From positions 1 through 21,484 of the IMG/VR virus record IMGVR_UViG_3300022072_000163: a DNA stretch of 21,484 nucleotides; one strand, 5' to 3'. Positions 6,071 through 14,820 of this stretch are shown in pieces. The notes under the pieces were generated by a model that was given only the letters and a program-made list of their open reading frames with translations, did no database searches and was not told the origin of the DNA. The translations under genes were made by a program, and so were the position numbers. This DNA is from a virus. Positions within the stretch are counted from its first letter, which is position 1, and every line of letters begins with the position of its first letter.

Positions 6071-7283
6071 GGCTACTCCACCTGATCTACATTCTGGACA
6101 ATTAGAAGTAATAAAAGCACTAGATGAGAATAGATTTATTATTGCTGTATGTGGCAGGAGATGGGGTAAAACTACACTATCTTTAGTTGCAGCAGTAGAT
6201 CAAGCTCTCAAAGGTTTAAAAGTTTGGATTATCTTTCCTGTATATCCACAGGCTTTAGAGTCTTGGCTTAATCTAAAGAGCTTAGTTAGACAGTTACCAG
6301 AGGATTATGCAGAAACTAGAGAAGTAGAAAAAAGAATTGTATTAGCTAATGGAGGATCTATACAGATAAAATCAGCTAACAAGCCAGAAACTCTTAGAGG
6401 TGCAGGTGGTATATCTTTAATAATCTTTGATGAGGTAGCTTATCAAGATAAAGAAACATGGGACACAGTAAGACCAATACTTAGTGATAGTTTAGGAAAA
6501 GCTTTGTTTATATCTACACCTAATGGGATGAACTGGTTTTATGAGTTATTTGATAATGCTAAAAGGAGAGCTGATTGGAAAGTATTTCATTATCCAACAG
6601 AGCAATCTCCTAGAATTAATAAAGATGAGTTAGCACAAGCCAGAGAGGAGTTAGGCTCTATGGTGTATGCACAAGAGTTCTTAGCAGAATTTACTCAAGT
6701 AGGACACATGTTTAAAAGAGAATGGTTTAAGTATTATGAAACTATTGCAGGAGATGATCCTGAATATGTTTTAGGAGATGAAGTAGTAAAGCATTCAGAA
6801 CTATCTATCTTTGGAACTATGGACACAGCATTAAGCATTAAAGAAACTGCTGATTATTCTGTAATAATGACAGTAGGAACAACTCCTAGTGGTAAGCTTT
6901 TAGTAATGGATGTATTCAGAGCCAGACTAGAAGCTCCAGAATTACTTCCACAGATAGAAGCAAAGATTGATGAATACAATATGTCTTGGTTGGGAGTGGA
7001 GGATTCTAGTTTTGGGCTTGGTATTATTCAGATGGCTAGGAGGCAGGGTTTGCCCATAAGGAACTTAAAAGCAGATAAAAGTAAAACTGCTAGAGCTGTT
7101 CCTGCAGCAGCAGGAGTAGAAAATGGCTCAATATGGTTTTTGAAAAATGCTAAATGGCTTGTAGAATTTGAAAGAGAATTAACTAGCTTTCCATCCTCTG
7201 GATCTCATGATGATCAGGTGGATGCCTTAGCTTATGCAGCTAGGTTTGGAATAGTTAGAAAAACAAATTGGAGTGTTACTTAA
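6051..7283 (+). CDS. terL: Terminase large subunit
   Basis: Start at ATG 6051 or 6054, preceded by GGGAGCAGG at 6042-6050; an upstream TTG in frame would overlap terS further. The 410-aa product is the motor and nuclease that packages phage DNA into the prohead. The ATPase half has Walker A CGRRWGKTT (residues 34-42), Walker B LIIFDEVAY with Asp127 and Glu128, and coupling motif STPNG. The RNase H-like nuclease half has Asp258 (GTMDTA), an acidic pair at 317-318 (VEDSS) and the C-terminal SHDDQVDAL with Asp387, Asp388 and Asp391. All expected catalytic residues are present. The length is near the short end of the family. The stop is directly followed by the TTG start of the portal gene. Confidence 0.96.
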   Translation: MMSQIIEATPPDLHSGQLEVIKALDENRFIIAVCGRRWGKTTLSLVAAVDQALKGLKVWIIFPVYPQALESWLNLKSLVRQLPEDYAETREVEKRIVLANGGSIQIKSANKPETLRGAGGISLIIFDEVAYQDKETWDTVRPILSDSLGKALFISTPNGMNWFYELFDNAKRRADWKVFHYPTEQSPRINKDELAQAREELGSMVYAQEFLAEFTQVGHMFKREWFKYYETIAGDDPEYVLGDEVVKHSELSIFGTMDTALSIKETADYSVIMTVGTTPSGKLLVMDVFRARLEAPELLPQIEAKIDEYNMSWLGVEDSSFGLGIIQMARRQGLPIRNLKADKSKTARAVPAAAGVENGSIWFLKNAKWLVEFERELTSFPSSGSHDDQVDALAYAARFGIVRKTNWSVT

Positions 7284-10274
7284 TTGGGAATAAGAGATAA
7301 TATTAGAGGCTTCTTTGCTCAGGAAGCACAGACTGAAAAGAAATCAGGGCAATACCCTACATCACAAGTAGTCTTTCCATTTAATACTGATGCAGGTTAT
7401 TTTAGTGGAGTTAATCAAATGTCCCCAGAGGGTAATTCTGCAGCTCTTGCTTGTTTAAATGTACTTGGTACAGCTTTTAGTGAGCCACCACTTAAAGTAT
7501 ATTTAAAGAATCAAGAGGGTATGGAGTATATAGCTAATCATCCTGCTGAACTGTTATTACAAAATCCTAATCCAAATATGACTGCATCACTACTAAATAA
7601 TTATATTGTTACTTCTGTTGCTGTTTATGGAGATGCTTTTATCTTAAAACTTAGAAATAATGCAGGAGCTGTAGTTCAATTAATACCACTACTTCCAGAA
7701 ATGGTAGAAGTTAAGGGCAACACAGAACAATTAATAACTAACTATGAATACAAGCAAAAGGGCAACACTATGAGCATATTGCCAGAGGATATGATACACC
7801 TTAGAGAGAGAATAGATCCTAGAAATCATAGGAGAGGACTTGCTCCTCTAAGATCAGTTATGGTTGAGGTTTTAGGAGATGCAGCAGCTTCACAGATGGG
7901 AGCAGCATTAGTTAAGAATACAGGTGTTCCTAGTGTTGTTATATCTCCAAAGAATGATTTATCTATGACAAGTGATGAAGCTGAGAACATAGCTGAAGTA
8001 TTTGGCAGGAGATTTGGAGGAGAGAACAGAGGCAGACCATTAGTGATATCTGGGGGAGAAGTTGATATTAAAACTCTTTCCTTTAGCCCTAAAGATTTAG
8101 AGATTGGCAAACTTAGATATATTAATGAGGAGAGAATATCTGCTGTGCTTGGTGTTCCTGCAATATTAGCAGGACTTGGCTCTGGACTAGAGAGAGCAAC
8201 TTATTCCAATGTTAGAGAACTTAGGGAGTTCTTTACAGAGCAAAAACTAATTCCAATGTGGAATCACTTTGCCAATGAATTTACCAAACAATTATTACTA
8301 CAAGATTTTGAGGACAATACAGATTACTGCTTCAAGTATGATCTTTCTGATGTAAGAGCTTTATCTCAAGATGAGGATGCAACTATGCAGAGAGTAGTAA
8401 CAGGATTTAATGCAGGGTTTGTAACAGTAAATGAAGCTAGACAAGCTAATCAGTTACCTGCTTTAGATGATGGAGATTACTTTATAAGAAATATGATGGT
8501 TGCAGAAGTTCCTGTTGAGGGAGATGAAGTAACAATGTATCAAGCAGAAACATCAGAGGACATTGAGGAGAAAGCTGTATCTAAAAGAATAGAGGGTATC
8601 TTAAGAGATAAAGTAACAGAACACAATGACAAAGATCCAAAGTATAGAGCTACTTTCTCAATGCTTAGACAAGTCTTTGAAAGAGGAGTAGGAGCTTATA
8701 ATACTAATCCTCAATCAGTTAGACCAAATGTAAATTCTAGTGATCAATGGGCATTAGCCAGAGTAAATACTTTTATAAAAGCATTAAGTTCTGGTAAGTT
8801 TCCAAATAGAGCTTTTGATACAGACTTACTTCCAGAGGGACATCCTAAGAGTACAAAGAAAGAAATAGATTTAGAAGTAGAAACTAAGGTAGATAAAGTT
8901 CCTAGTTATATACAAAAGAATGCACAAAGAGGATTAGATCTCTTAGAGTTTGCAGGTAGTGGCTTAACAGATAAAACAAAAAGAGAAGCCAGAGAGATGG
9001 CTAGTGGAAAGATTAGTGATAATAAAGTTGTAAGAATGTCAGCTTGGTTTGCTAGGCATGAGGGAGATTTAGATTCAGATAAAGCTAATGATTATCTTAA
9101 TGGAGATAGTGATAGACCAACAGCAGGGCAGGTAGCTTGGTTGTTATGGGGTGGAGATATTTCTAAGAGTAATAAGATGAGAGCTGCTGATTGGGCAACA
9201 AAAGAAGCAGATAAGGTTAAAGAAAATAAAAGTTTTAATTATCCATTGTATGGATGGCAAGAGCCAACAGTCAAGATATTAGGACTTCCTACTGTTAAAC
9301 ATTACAGAACAGAGATAGAAAAGAAAGAACTCTGGAAAGCTATAAATGGATTAGAGAATGCTTGGAGTGAGTATATGTCTAATATTTATGCAAAAGAATT
9401 AAACAGACAGAGGAGAGGGCTATCTAATGTTGCAAAAGCTAGTCATGATTTATCTGCACTAGAAACTAATGTAGATATATTTTTAAATGGATCTAAGTTT
9501 GATAAAGAATTACTACCATTGTTCTATTCTCTTGGGGATGATATGTCTGTTAGAACTTGGGATAATCTCTTTCCTGCACAAGAAAACTTTAAAGCAGCAG
9601 AGCCAGTTGATTTAGGAGTACAAATTGAAGAGCAACAAGCAATTAGAACTGTATTTGGAACTCTATCTGGTTTACTACCAGAGGGCAGGACTATAAAGAA
9701 AGTTGTAGATAATGGCTTTTATAGAGGGCAAAGAGAAGTACCTGCAGAAGTTAGATCATTATTTCAAGATTCACAAGCATCTAACTTTGTGCAAGATAAT
9801 GCTAAGAAAGTTATGAATGACCTAAATGCAACTACAAAGAAAAGAATTACTACACAGATAACAAAGACAATAAAAGAGTTTGAGGAGCTAGGAATAGTTA
9901 ATCCTGTTGCAGGAACACCAGATGGAGATAAGTTTTTCAATCAATTAGCAAATAGAATTAATACAGTACTAGGAGGACAGAACTTAGGTAGAGCTAAGAA
10001 TATAGCTAGAACAGAAGTTGGTAAAGTTGCATCTTGGAGTCAACAAAGAGCTGCTAAAGCTACAGGCAAGACTTTAGAAAAAGAATGGATTTCTTATAGA
10101 GATGGAGTTGTCAGAGAAGCACATTTTGAGCTAGACAATCAAAGAGTTCCTCTGAATAGTTTTTATCTGTATAATGGTATTAAGTTGGATGCTCCTAGAG
10201 ATCCTAATGCTCCAATTAGTTTGATAGCTAATTGCAGATGCACAGAAGCTTATATTGAGGTAATAGATGAATGA
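7284..10274 (+). CDS. Portal protein fused to MuF-type head morphogenesis domain (996 aa)
   Basis: The frame opens with TTG at 7284, directly after the terL stop, with GGAG at 7270-7273. The first in-frame ATG is much later, inside the portal fold, so TTG is the likely start. Residues 1 to about 410 are an HK97-type portal (SALACLNVLGTAFSEPPL, RIDPRNHRRGLAPL, SVVISPK, GVPAILAGLGSGLERATYSN). Residues about 433-530 form a phage-associated module (RATFSMLRQVFERGVGAYNT, SSDQWALARVNTFIKAL, TDLLPEGHP). Residues about 542-648 form a second one (MSAWFARHEGDLD, GQVAWLLWGGDIS). Residues about 675-996 are a MuF/SPP1 gp7-like domain with RAKNIARTEVGKVASWSQQ near 900 and a terminal NCRCTEAYIEV. Portals are usually 400-550 aa and MuF is usually a separate gene, so this is a large fusion. 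The middle modules have no function that I can state. Confidence 0.9.
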   Translation: MGIRDNIRGFFAQEAQTEKKSGQYPTSQVVFPFNTDAGYFSGVNQMSPEGNSAALACLNVLGTAFSEPPLKVYLKNQEGMEYIANHPAELLLQNPNPNMTASLLNNYIVTSVAVYGDAFILKLRNNAGAVVQLIPLLPEMVEVKGNTEQLITNYEYKQKGNTMSILPEDMIHLRERIDPRNHRRGLAPLRSVMVEVLGDAAASQMGAALVKNTGVPSVVISPKNDLSMTSDEAENIAEVFGRRFGGENRGRPLVISGGEVDIKTLSFSPKDLEIGKLRYINEERISAVLGVPAILAGLGSGLERATYSNVRELREFFTEQKLIPMWNHFANEFTKQLLLQDFEDNTDYCFKYDLSDVRALSQDEDATMQRVVTGFNAGFVTVNEARQANQLPALDDGDYFIRNMMVAEVPVEGDEVTMYQAETSEDIEEKAVSKRIEGILRDKVTEHNDKDPKYRATFSMLRQVFERGVGAYNTNPQSVRPNVNSSDQWALARVNTFIKALSSGKFPNRAFDTDLLPEGHPKSTKKEIDLEVETKVDKVPSYIQKNAQRGLDLLEFAGSGLTDKTKREAREMASGKISDNKVVRMSAWFARHEGDLDSDKANDYLNGDSDRPTAGQVAWLLWGGDISKSNKMRAADWATKEADKVKENKSFNYPLYGWQEPTVKILGLPTVKHYRTEIEKKELWKAINGLENAWSEYMSNIYAKELNRQRRGLSNVAKASHDLSALETNVDIFLNGSKFDKELLPLFYSLGDDMSVRTWDNLFPAQENFKAAEPVDLGVQIEEQQAIRTVFGTLSGLLPEGRTIKKVVDNGFYRGQREVPAEVRSLFQDSQASNFVQDNAKKVMNDLNATTKKRITTQITKTIKEFEELGIVNPVAGTPDGDKFFNQLANRINTVLGGQNLGRAKNIARTEVGKVASWSQQRAAKATGKTLEKEWISYRDGVVREAHFELDNQRVPLNSFYLYNGIKLDAPRDPNAPISLIANCRCTEAYIEVIDE

Positions 10275-11346
10275 AATAGATAGACCAGAGAACTTATCCT
10301 ACAAGAATGCTCCTATTGAGCTTAAAGAGGATGGAGATACAAGATATATAGAGGCAGTTTTTTCATTATTTGACACTATAGATAGTGACAATGATGTAAC
10401 TAAAGCTAATGCTCTTAGATCAGGATATACAGGCAATAAAGTGCCTTTAGTATGGAATCATGATTGGAGCAAAGTAATTGGTAGAGGTGTTATAGAAACA
10501 GATAATCAAAAAGCTGTGTTTAAGGGATATTTTTTAAATACTGAAGCAGGTAAAGAAGCCTATGAAACTGTAAAGGCTATGCAAGATATGCAACAATTCA
10601 GTTATGGGTTTCAAGTAATGAAATCAGAAAAAGCTTCTCATATAGATTCTAAAGGAGAGGAAGTTCCTGTAAGAGTGCTTCAAGATGTAAAAGTCTGGGA
10701 AGTATCTCCTGTTCTTGTAGGAGCTCAACAGAATAGCTTTGTTCAAGCTCTTAAGTCAGGTTTAGAAGCTTATGATGATTGGGACACAGAGTTTGAGGAA
10801 GTAAAAGAGCAAGTAGGCACAGATGAATATACAACACAACAAGAGGCAGCAGAAAGAGCAAAAGAGATTGGTTGTGAGGGAACTCATACTCATGAGAAAG
10901 ATGATGGCTCTGTAATATATATGCCATGTGCAACTCATAATGATTACATAAATGAAAAAGAAAAAAAATATGGCAAGAAAAAATGCACTTATGGAAAAGA
11001 TGGCAAATGTGCCAAAGATATGAAACAAGATTTAGAGATTTCAAGTGAAACTGATACAGGTATCAGCAAATCATCCCAACAGGGTATGAGGCTTGGAGAA
11101 CATGCTGTAGCTTCTCTTGAGGAGTTAAAGGCATTCACAGAGAGGATTGAGGATCTTGCTTCCTTAAAAAACTCTGAAAAAAAGACACTTAGCCAGAAAT
11201 CTACAGATATGGTAACTACTTACATAGCAGGACTAAATGCAATTTATTCTAAGTTGGATGATGTCTTAGCTGAGTATGGTTATGATCCTGTTAAAGATAA
11301 TGAGCTATTCATAGATGTTCAAAAGAACATAATGAAAAATAACTGA
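10267..11346 (+). CDS. Prohead protease with Cys/His module and scaffold-like C-terminus (359 aa)
   Basis: ATG 10267 overlaps the portal stop by 8 nt. Residues 1 to about 165 are an HK97-family (U35-type) maturation protease: His65 in VWNHDW and Ser112 in QQFSYGF are the expected catalytic residues, followed by VWEVSPVLVGA. Residues about 188-225 form a small module with Cys and His (KEIGCEGTHTHEKDDG, YMPCATHNDY), and a Cys pair follows near 240-247 (KKCTYGKDGKC). Residues about 270-359 are helical and charged, as expected of a scaffold domain. The enzyme would cut scaffold and capsid delta domains during maturation. No separate scaffold gene is seen, so this tail and the capsid delta domain may replace it. 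The Cys/His region could bind a metal, but this is only a suggestion. Confidence 0.85.
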   Translation: MNEIDRPENLSYKNAPIELKEDGDTRYIEAVFSLFDTIDSDNDVTKANALRSGYTGNKVPLVWNHDWSKVIGRGVIETDNQKAVFKGYFLNTEAGKEAYETVKAMQDMQQFSYGFQVMKSEKASHIDSKGEEVPVRVLQDVKVWEVSPVLVGAQQNSFVQALKSGLEAYDDWDTEFEEVKEQVGTDEYTTQQEAAERAKEIGCEGTHTHEKDDGSVIYMPCATHNDYINEKEKKYGKKKCTYGKDGKCAKDMKQDLEISSETDTGISKSSQQGMRLGEHAVASLEELKAFTERIEDLASLKNSEKKTLSQKSTDMVTTYIAGLNAIYSKLDDVLAEYGYDPVKDNELFIDVQKNIMKNN

Positions 11347-11360
11347 AATAGGAGAAAATA

Positions 11361-12590
11361 ATGGCAACATTAAAAGAAATGAGAGCTGAAAAAGCTGTCA
11401 AATCAGAGGAACTTGCTAGAATTTTTGATTCTGTTAAGGATATGTCTGAACTTTCATCAGATCAAAAAGAAACAATTAAAAGTAGAAATGATGAATTAGC
11501 TTCTTTAGGAGATAAGATTACTGAATTACAGGATCTTGAATCTGTTAAGAATGCTAACAATGATGATATGGAAGCTTCTAAAAAAGTTTCTGGAATGCCT
11601 GTTTATGGAGAGCCAGAAGTTGAAGCTCCAAAATCACTTGGACAACAATTCTTAGAATCAAAGGCTTACAATTCCTTTGTTGATCATGGTATAAAGAATG
11701 TGCCTTTTGAGGCAAAAACTACTATGACTACTTCTGTTTGGACTAGAGATACTGTTTATAGTCAGGTTATACCTGCTATAGAGCCAGATCCCAATCCTGC
11801 ATTAGACTTAGTAGATTCTATTAATACAGATCAAACAACCTATTACTTTTTGCAAGAATCAGCAACAAATAATGCTTCAGAAAAAGCTGAAGCTGCTGCA
11901 GCCCCAGAGGATGCTTTTACTTATAGTGCTATTACAGCACCTGTAAGAAAATTCATCACAACTTTGCCTATAACAGCAGAGTTACTTGAGGATCAAGCAG
12001 GAGCTAGAGCATACTTTGATGGCAGACTTGCAAATCATGTAATGCAAAGATTAGAAAAACAATTCCTAGTTGGTGGTGGTGTAGCTCCAGATATTAAAGG
12101 ACTTACACAACAAACAGGAATAAATACTATCACTTACACAGCAGGAGCATATCCAGCTAATGCAGGTGGTAAATTAAGAACAATCCTACAGGGTATTAAA
12201 GATATTGAAACAAATGGAAAATTAGCTCCAGATGCTATCTTGATGAGCCCAGCTGCTTATGAAGCACTTGCTGGACAAGTTGATGGCAACAATAACTTTA
12301 TGCTTGGAGTATCTGCTCAAGCAGGTAGCCCAACTATCTGGGGATTGCCTGTTGTTAAATCATCACAAATTGGTGGAGCTGTATCTACTACTATTGATGT
12401 AGTTGTAGGTAAGTTTGGTGGATCTTTAGCTGCTAACCATGTTTTCAGGAGAGGAATGGAATTACAAATTTCAGATTCTGCTGCAGATGGGGACTTTGGC
12501 AAAGATATTCTTACTGTTAAAGCATCATTAAGATATGCTTTAGCTGTGTATAAGCCACAAGCTTTCACAAGAATTAATGATATTGAATAA
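11361..12590 (+). CDS. Major capsid protein, HK97 type
   Basis: ATG 11361 has GGAG at 11351-11354 as ribosome binding site. The 409-aa product starts with a charged coiled coil (residues 1 to about 66, MATLKEMRAEKAVKSEELAR onward), the delta scaffold domain typical of HK97-type capsid precursors, followed by a linker rich in Pro, Glu and Lys. The capsid fold follows from about residue 95: FLESKAYNSF, the core TTPV-like TLPITAELLEDQAGARAYFD, the VGGGVAPDIKGLTQQTGI region, PDAILMSPAAYEAL, WGLPVVKS and a C-terminal ILTVKASLRYALAVYKPQAF. The protease encoded just upstream should remove the delta domain, probably between residues 70 and 105. Length and layout are standard for this family. Confidence 0.95.
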   Translation: MATLKEMRAEKAVKSEELARIFDSVKDMSELSSDQKETIKSRNDELASLGDKITELQDLESVKNANNDDMEASKKVSGMPVYGEPEVEAPKSLGQQFLESKAYNSFVDHGIKNVPFEAKTTMTTSVWTRDTVYSQVIPAIEPDPNPALDLVDSINTDQTTYYFLQESATNNASEKAEAAAAPEDAFTYSAITAPVRKFITTLPITAELLEDQAGARAYFDGRLANHVMQRLEKQFLVGGGVAPDIKGLTQQTGINTITYTAGAYPANAGGKLRTILQGIKDIETNGKLAPDAILMSPAAYEALAGQVDGNNNFMLGVSAQAGSPTIWGLPVVKSSQIGGAVSTTIDVVVGKFGGSLAANHVFRRGMELQISDSAADGDFGKDILTVKASLRYALAVYKPQAFTRINDIE

Positions 12591-12602
12591 TAGCTAATTG
12601 AT

Positions 12603-12878
12603 ATGGAAAATAAACAGAGTCAATCTTTTGTTATGAGTAATGAAGTGATTGGCTCTGCTTTCCATGAGGAGAATAAAAATATGAAGTTTATAGAAAAAGA
12701 ATCAGATTTTGTTTGGCAAGATAGTGCCACAGGCAAATTTGGTAAAGGCAAAAATTGCCCATTCCAAAGTGGAGTTCTTATAGCAAGTATGGGAGATCCT
12801 GTACCTGATGTAAAGATTGCACCTAAAAAAGCACCTGCACCTAAAACAAAAGCTGTAAAGCCATCAGAGAATAAATAA
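12603..12878 (+). CDS. Small head-region protein with Lys/Pro/Ala tail (91 aa)
   Basis: ATG 12603 lies 12 nt after the capsid gene stop, without a strong ribosome binding site. The first 65 residues contain a compact mixed region (FIEKESDFVWQDSATGKFGKG), and residues about 70-91 are a low-complexity basic tail (PKKAPAPKTKAVK). Position directly after the major capsid gene suggests a decoration, cement or head accessory protein. The basic tail could touch DNA or the capsid surface. I do not recognise the family. Confidence 0.6.
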   Translation: MENKQSQSFVMSNEVIGSAFHEENKNMKFIEKESDFVWQDSATGKFGKGKNCPFQSGVLIASMGDPVPDVKIAPKKAPAPKTKAVKPSENK

Positions 12879-12881
12879 CTT

Positions 12882-12950
12882 ATGTGGTTTGATGATCCTT
12901 TATTGGATGATCTTGATGAGGAGTTAAATGAGCCATCAATATGTAGATAA
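12882..12950 (+). CDS. Possible micro-ORF before the connector gene (22 aa)
   Basis: A short frame, MWFDDPLLDDLDEELNEPSICR, lies in the 49-nt gap after the preceding stop and overlaps the connector gene start by 23 nt. It is very acidic and has no clear ribosome binding site. It may be only spacer that carries the GAGGAG (12918-12923) used by the connector gene. Listed because it is open and fills the gap; the evidence is weak. Confidence 0.2.
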   Translation: MWFDDPLLDDLDEELNEPSICR

Positions 12951-13623
12951 GAACACTTTAAAAACTTGGATGGGCTTATCTGGTACAGGACAAGATAATA
13001 ATTTAGATGTTGCACTTGATGCTGCTTCTGCTGCTATTGATGCCTATACAGGCAGACAATTTACAATCTCAGGCTCAGTAGAAACTAGATTATATGATTG
13101 TGAATTTATGGATTATGCAGATGTTGATGATATTGCTACAACAACAGGGCTTATAGTTAAAACATTAAATGCTGATGGCTCAGTAAATGAAACACTTACT
13201 TTAAATACAGATTATTATTTAGCACCTTACAATGCAGATAAAGTAGATCCTATATTGCCATTTACAAAAATAATTATGGCTTTAGAGAAATCAGGTAAAG
13301 TTTTACCTACAGAACATAGACAGGGTTTATCAATTACAGCTAAGTTTGGTAGCCCAATACAAGAGGGAGCAAATCCTGTTCCTGCTGCAGTTGCACAAGC
13401 AACACTAATTCAAGCCTCAAGATTCTTTCAGAGAAAAAATAGCCCAATGGGTTTTTCTGGTAATCCAGAAACAGGACAACCTGCTGTGGTATTTTTATCA
13501 GAACTTGATCCAGATGTTAAGAATTTAGTTAAATCATTTAAGAAAACAACAATAACTCTTGCATCAGGCAGACCTTATGTTGGACTTACTGCAATCAATA
13601 CCAATAGACAGTATGACAGATGA
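12928..13623 (+). CDS. Head-tail connector protein, gp6-like (231 aa)
   Basis: ATG 12928 has GAGGAG at 12918-12923 as ribosome binding site. The N-terminal part (VDKNTLKTWMGLSGTGQDN, ALDAASAAIDAYTGRQF) matches the usual start of HK97 gp6 / phi-29 gp15-like adaptor proteins: a short helix, then a bundle of helices that rings the portal. The middle carries an inserted beta-rich segment, and the C-terminal helices (AVAQATLIQASRFFQRK) are typical. At 231 aa it is longer than many gp6 adaptors because of that insertion. Its TGA overlaps the next ATG (ATGA). It should form the ring that joins portal to neck. Confidence 0.75.
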   Translation: MSHQYVDKNTLKTWMGLSGTGQDNNLDVALDAASAAIDAYTGRQFTISGSVETRLYDCEFMDYADVDDIATTTGLIVKTLNADGSVNETLTLNTDYYLAPYNADKVDPILPFTKIIMALEKSGKVLPTEHRQGLSITAKFGSPIQEGANPVPAAVAQATLIQASRFFQRKNSPMGFSGNPETGQPAVVFLSELDPDVKNLVKSFKKTTITLASGRPYVGLTAINTNRQYDR

Positions 13624-14183
13624 AACTTACTCTAAATGGAGCTTTGGACTTATCTAGATCTATAAATTCACAGACAATCTGGAATAAAAGAAGTACAGAT
13701 TATTTTAATGAACTAGCAAAAGAACTTAAGCAAGATTCTTTAAATTCACTATCAAATAAGCCATCTCCTAGATCTCAAGCAGGTAGAGGTAATAAAAACA
13801 CAGGAGCAACTAGGAGAAGTGTCTTCACAGCTAAGTTAGGTAATACAAACAGGCTTAGAATGTCAGAGGGGTTTAAATTAGCTACTGATAAACAATATGC
13901 ACCTTTTATACATGGAAAGCCAATTTATAGAGGATTTAGCCCTGTTAGGAGAACTAGACCATTCTTTCCACCTTATCAAGAGGGATCTAGTCTTGCTAAG
14001 TGGGCTAAGAGAGGACAACCTAAAATGAATGCTTTTGTTGTTGCTAGAGCAATATCTAAAAGAGGTTTAAAAATGAAGCCATTTATTGGTGGTGTAGTCT
14101 ATGAGAAACAAAAAGAGATAAAGGACAGAGGGCAAGAGATGTTAGAATTAATTGCAAAAGATATAGCTAGGAGTGTTAGATAA
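13620..14183 (+). CDS. Neck / head-tail joining protein, HK97 gp10-like (187 aa)
   Basis: ATG 13620 overlaps the connector stop (ATGA). The protein is basic, with an N-terminal helix, a disordered Arg/Asn/Gly-rich region (RSQAGRGNKNTGATRRS), then YAPFIHGKPIYRG and RTRPFFPPYQEGS, which correspond to the 'YA..VE.G....RPFF.PA' signature of gp10-like tail completion proteins, and a C-terminal helix (RGQEMLELIAKDIARSVR). Its place between connector and tail terminator fits the neck or stopper role. The family diverges strongly, so the call rests on motif plus gene order. Confidence 0.7.
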   Translation: MKLTLNGALDLSRSINSQTIWNKRSTDYFNELAKELKQDSLNSLSNKPSPRSQAGRGNKNTGATRRSVFTAKLGNTNRLRMSEGFKLATDKQYAPFIHGKPIYRGFSPVRRTRPFFPPYQEGSSLAKWAKRGQPKMNAFVVARAISKRGLKMKPFIGGVVYEKQKEIKDRGQEMLELIAKDIARSVR

Positions 14184-14593
14184 TGGCAACTTTGACAAGT
14201 ATTAGAGATGGACTTAAAACAAGATTAGAAACTATTTCTGGACTAACTGCAAGTGAGTTTGTACCAGATTATATAGTTCCTCCTATAGCTTTAGTAGCTC
14301 CATTAAATACACTTAACTATGATTCAACAATGGCTAGAGGTGCAGATACTTATGAAATCCCTATTGTTGTATATATATCAAGAATTGATGCTCAGACTTC
14401 ACAAGATGAGGTAGATGCTTTTTTAGCTTCAACAGGCTCAACATCTATTAAAGCTGCTATTGAGGGAGATCCAACTTTGGGAGGTGCAGCTATGTCTGTT
14501 AGAGTAATAAGTGCAACTGATTATGGAGAGTATGAAGTAACACAGGGAACTAGCTTTCTTGGTGTAACATTCAATATAGAGGTAATAGCATGA
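14183..14593 (+). CDS. Tail terminator-like protein (136 aa)
   Basis: ATG 14183 shares its first base with the preceding stop (TAATG), and AGGAG lies at about 14169-14174. The fold pattern is an N-terminal helix (LTSIRDGLKTRLETISGL), strands (PPIALVAPLN), a strand DTYEIPIVVYISRID, a helix with DEVDAFL, and a final strand pair ending in TSFLGVTFNIEVIA. This matches tail terminator / tail completion proteins of siphoviruses (lambda gpU and HK97 gp10-next-gene types), which cap the tail tube and bind the neck. Gene order supports it. Confidence 0.72.
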   Translation: MATLTSIRDGLKTRLETISGLTASEFVPDYIVPPIALVAPLNTLNYDSTMARGADTYEIPIVVYISRIDAQTSQDEVDAFLASTGSTSIKAAIEGDPTLGGAAMSVRVISATDYGEYEVTQGTSFLGVTFNIEVIA

Positions 14594-14820
14594 AAATTAA
14601 AATATTATTAGGAAGTGATTTCCTACTTGATAAAAAAGAAGTAAGAGCAGAAGCAGGAGAAATTTTGGACTTGCCTGATAAAATAGCTAAAGCATTGATT
14701 AAGAATAATGCAGCACAAAAAGTTGATAGTAAAATGAAAAGAGCTAGAACTAATGATGGTAAATTTGTTAAAGATGATCCATCAACAGTAGAAAATGAAG
14801 CTTGGATAGAGGAGAAATAG
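14590..14820 (+). CDS. Small tail-region protein (76 aa)
   Basis: ATG 14590 overlaps the previous stop (ATGA), with AGAGG about 8 nt upstream. Residues 1-40 resemble a small beta-plus-helix module of the form 'G(E/D).(L/V)(D/E)LP...A..L...NAA' (GEILDLPDKIAKALIKNNAA) often found as a small gene beside tail tube genes. Residues 48-76 hold a conserved-looking tail: ARTNDGKFVKDDPSTVENEAW. The role is not known. The TAG stop directly abuts the next ATG. Confidence 0.6.
   Translation: MKIKILLGSDFLLDKKEVRAEAGEILDLPDKIAKALIKNNAAQKVDSKMKRARTNDGKFVKDDPSTVENEAWIEEK

Noticed and set aside
10751-11044. Long open frames on the minus strand opposite the protease gene
   Set aside because: They lie fully inside a confident + strand gene, encode low-complexity Leu/His/Phe-rich products, and reflect codon composition. 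The same holds for the other minus-strand frames in the window (for example 1559-1849, 12620-13015, 14571-14984).
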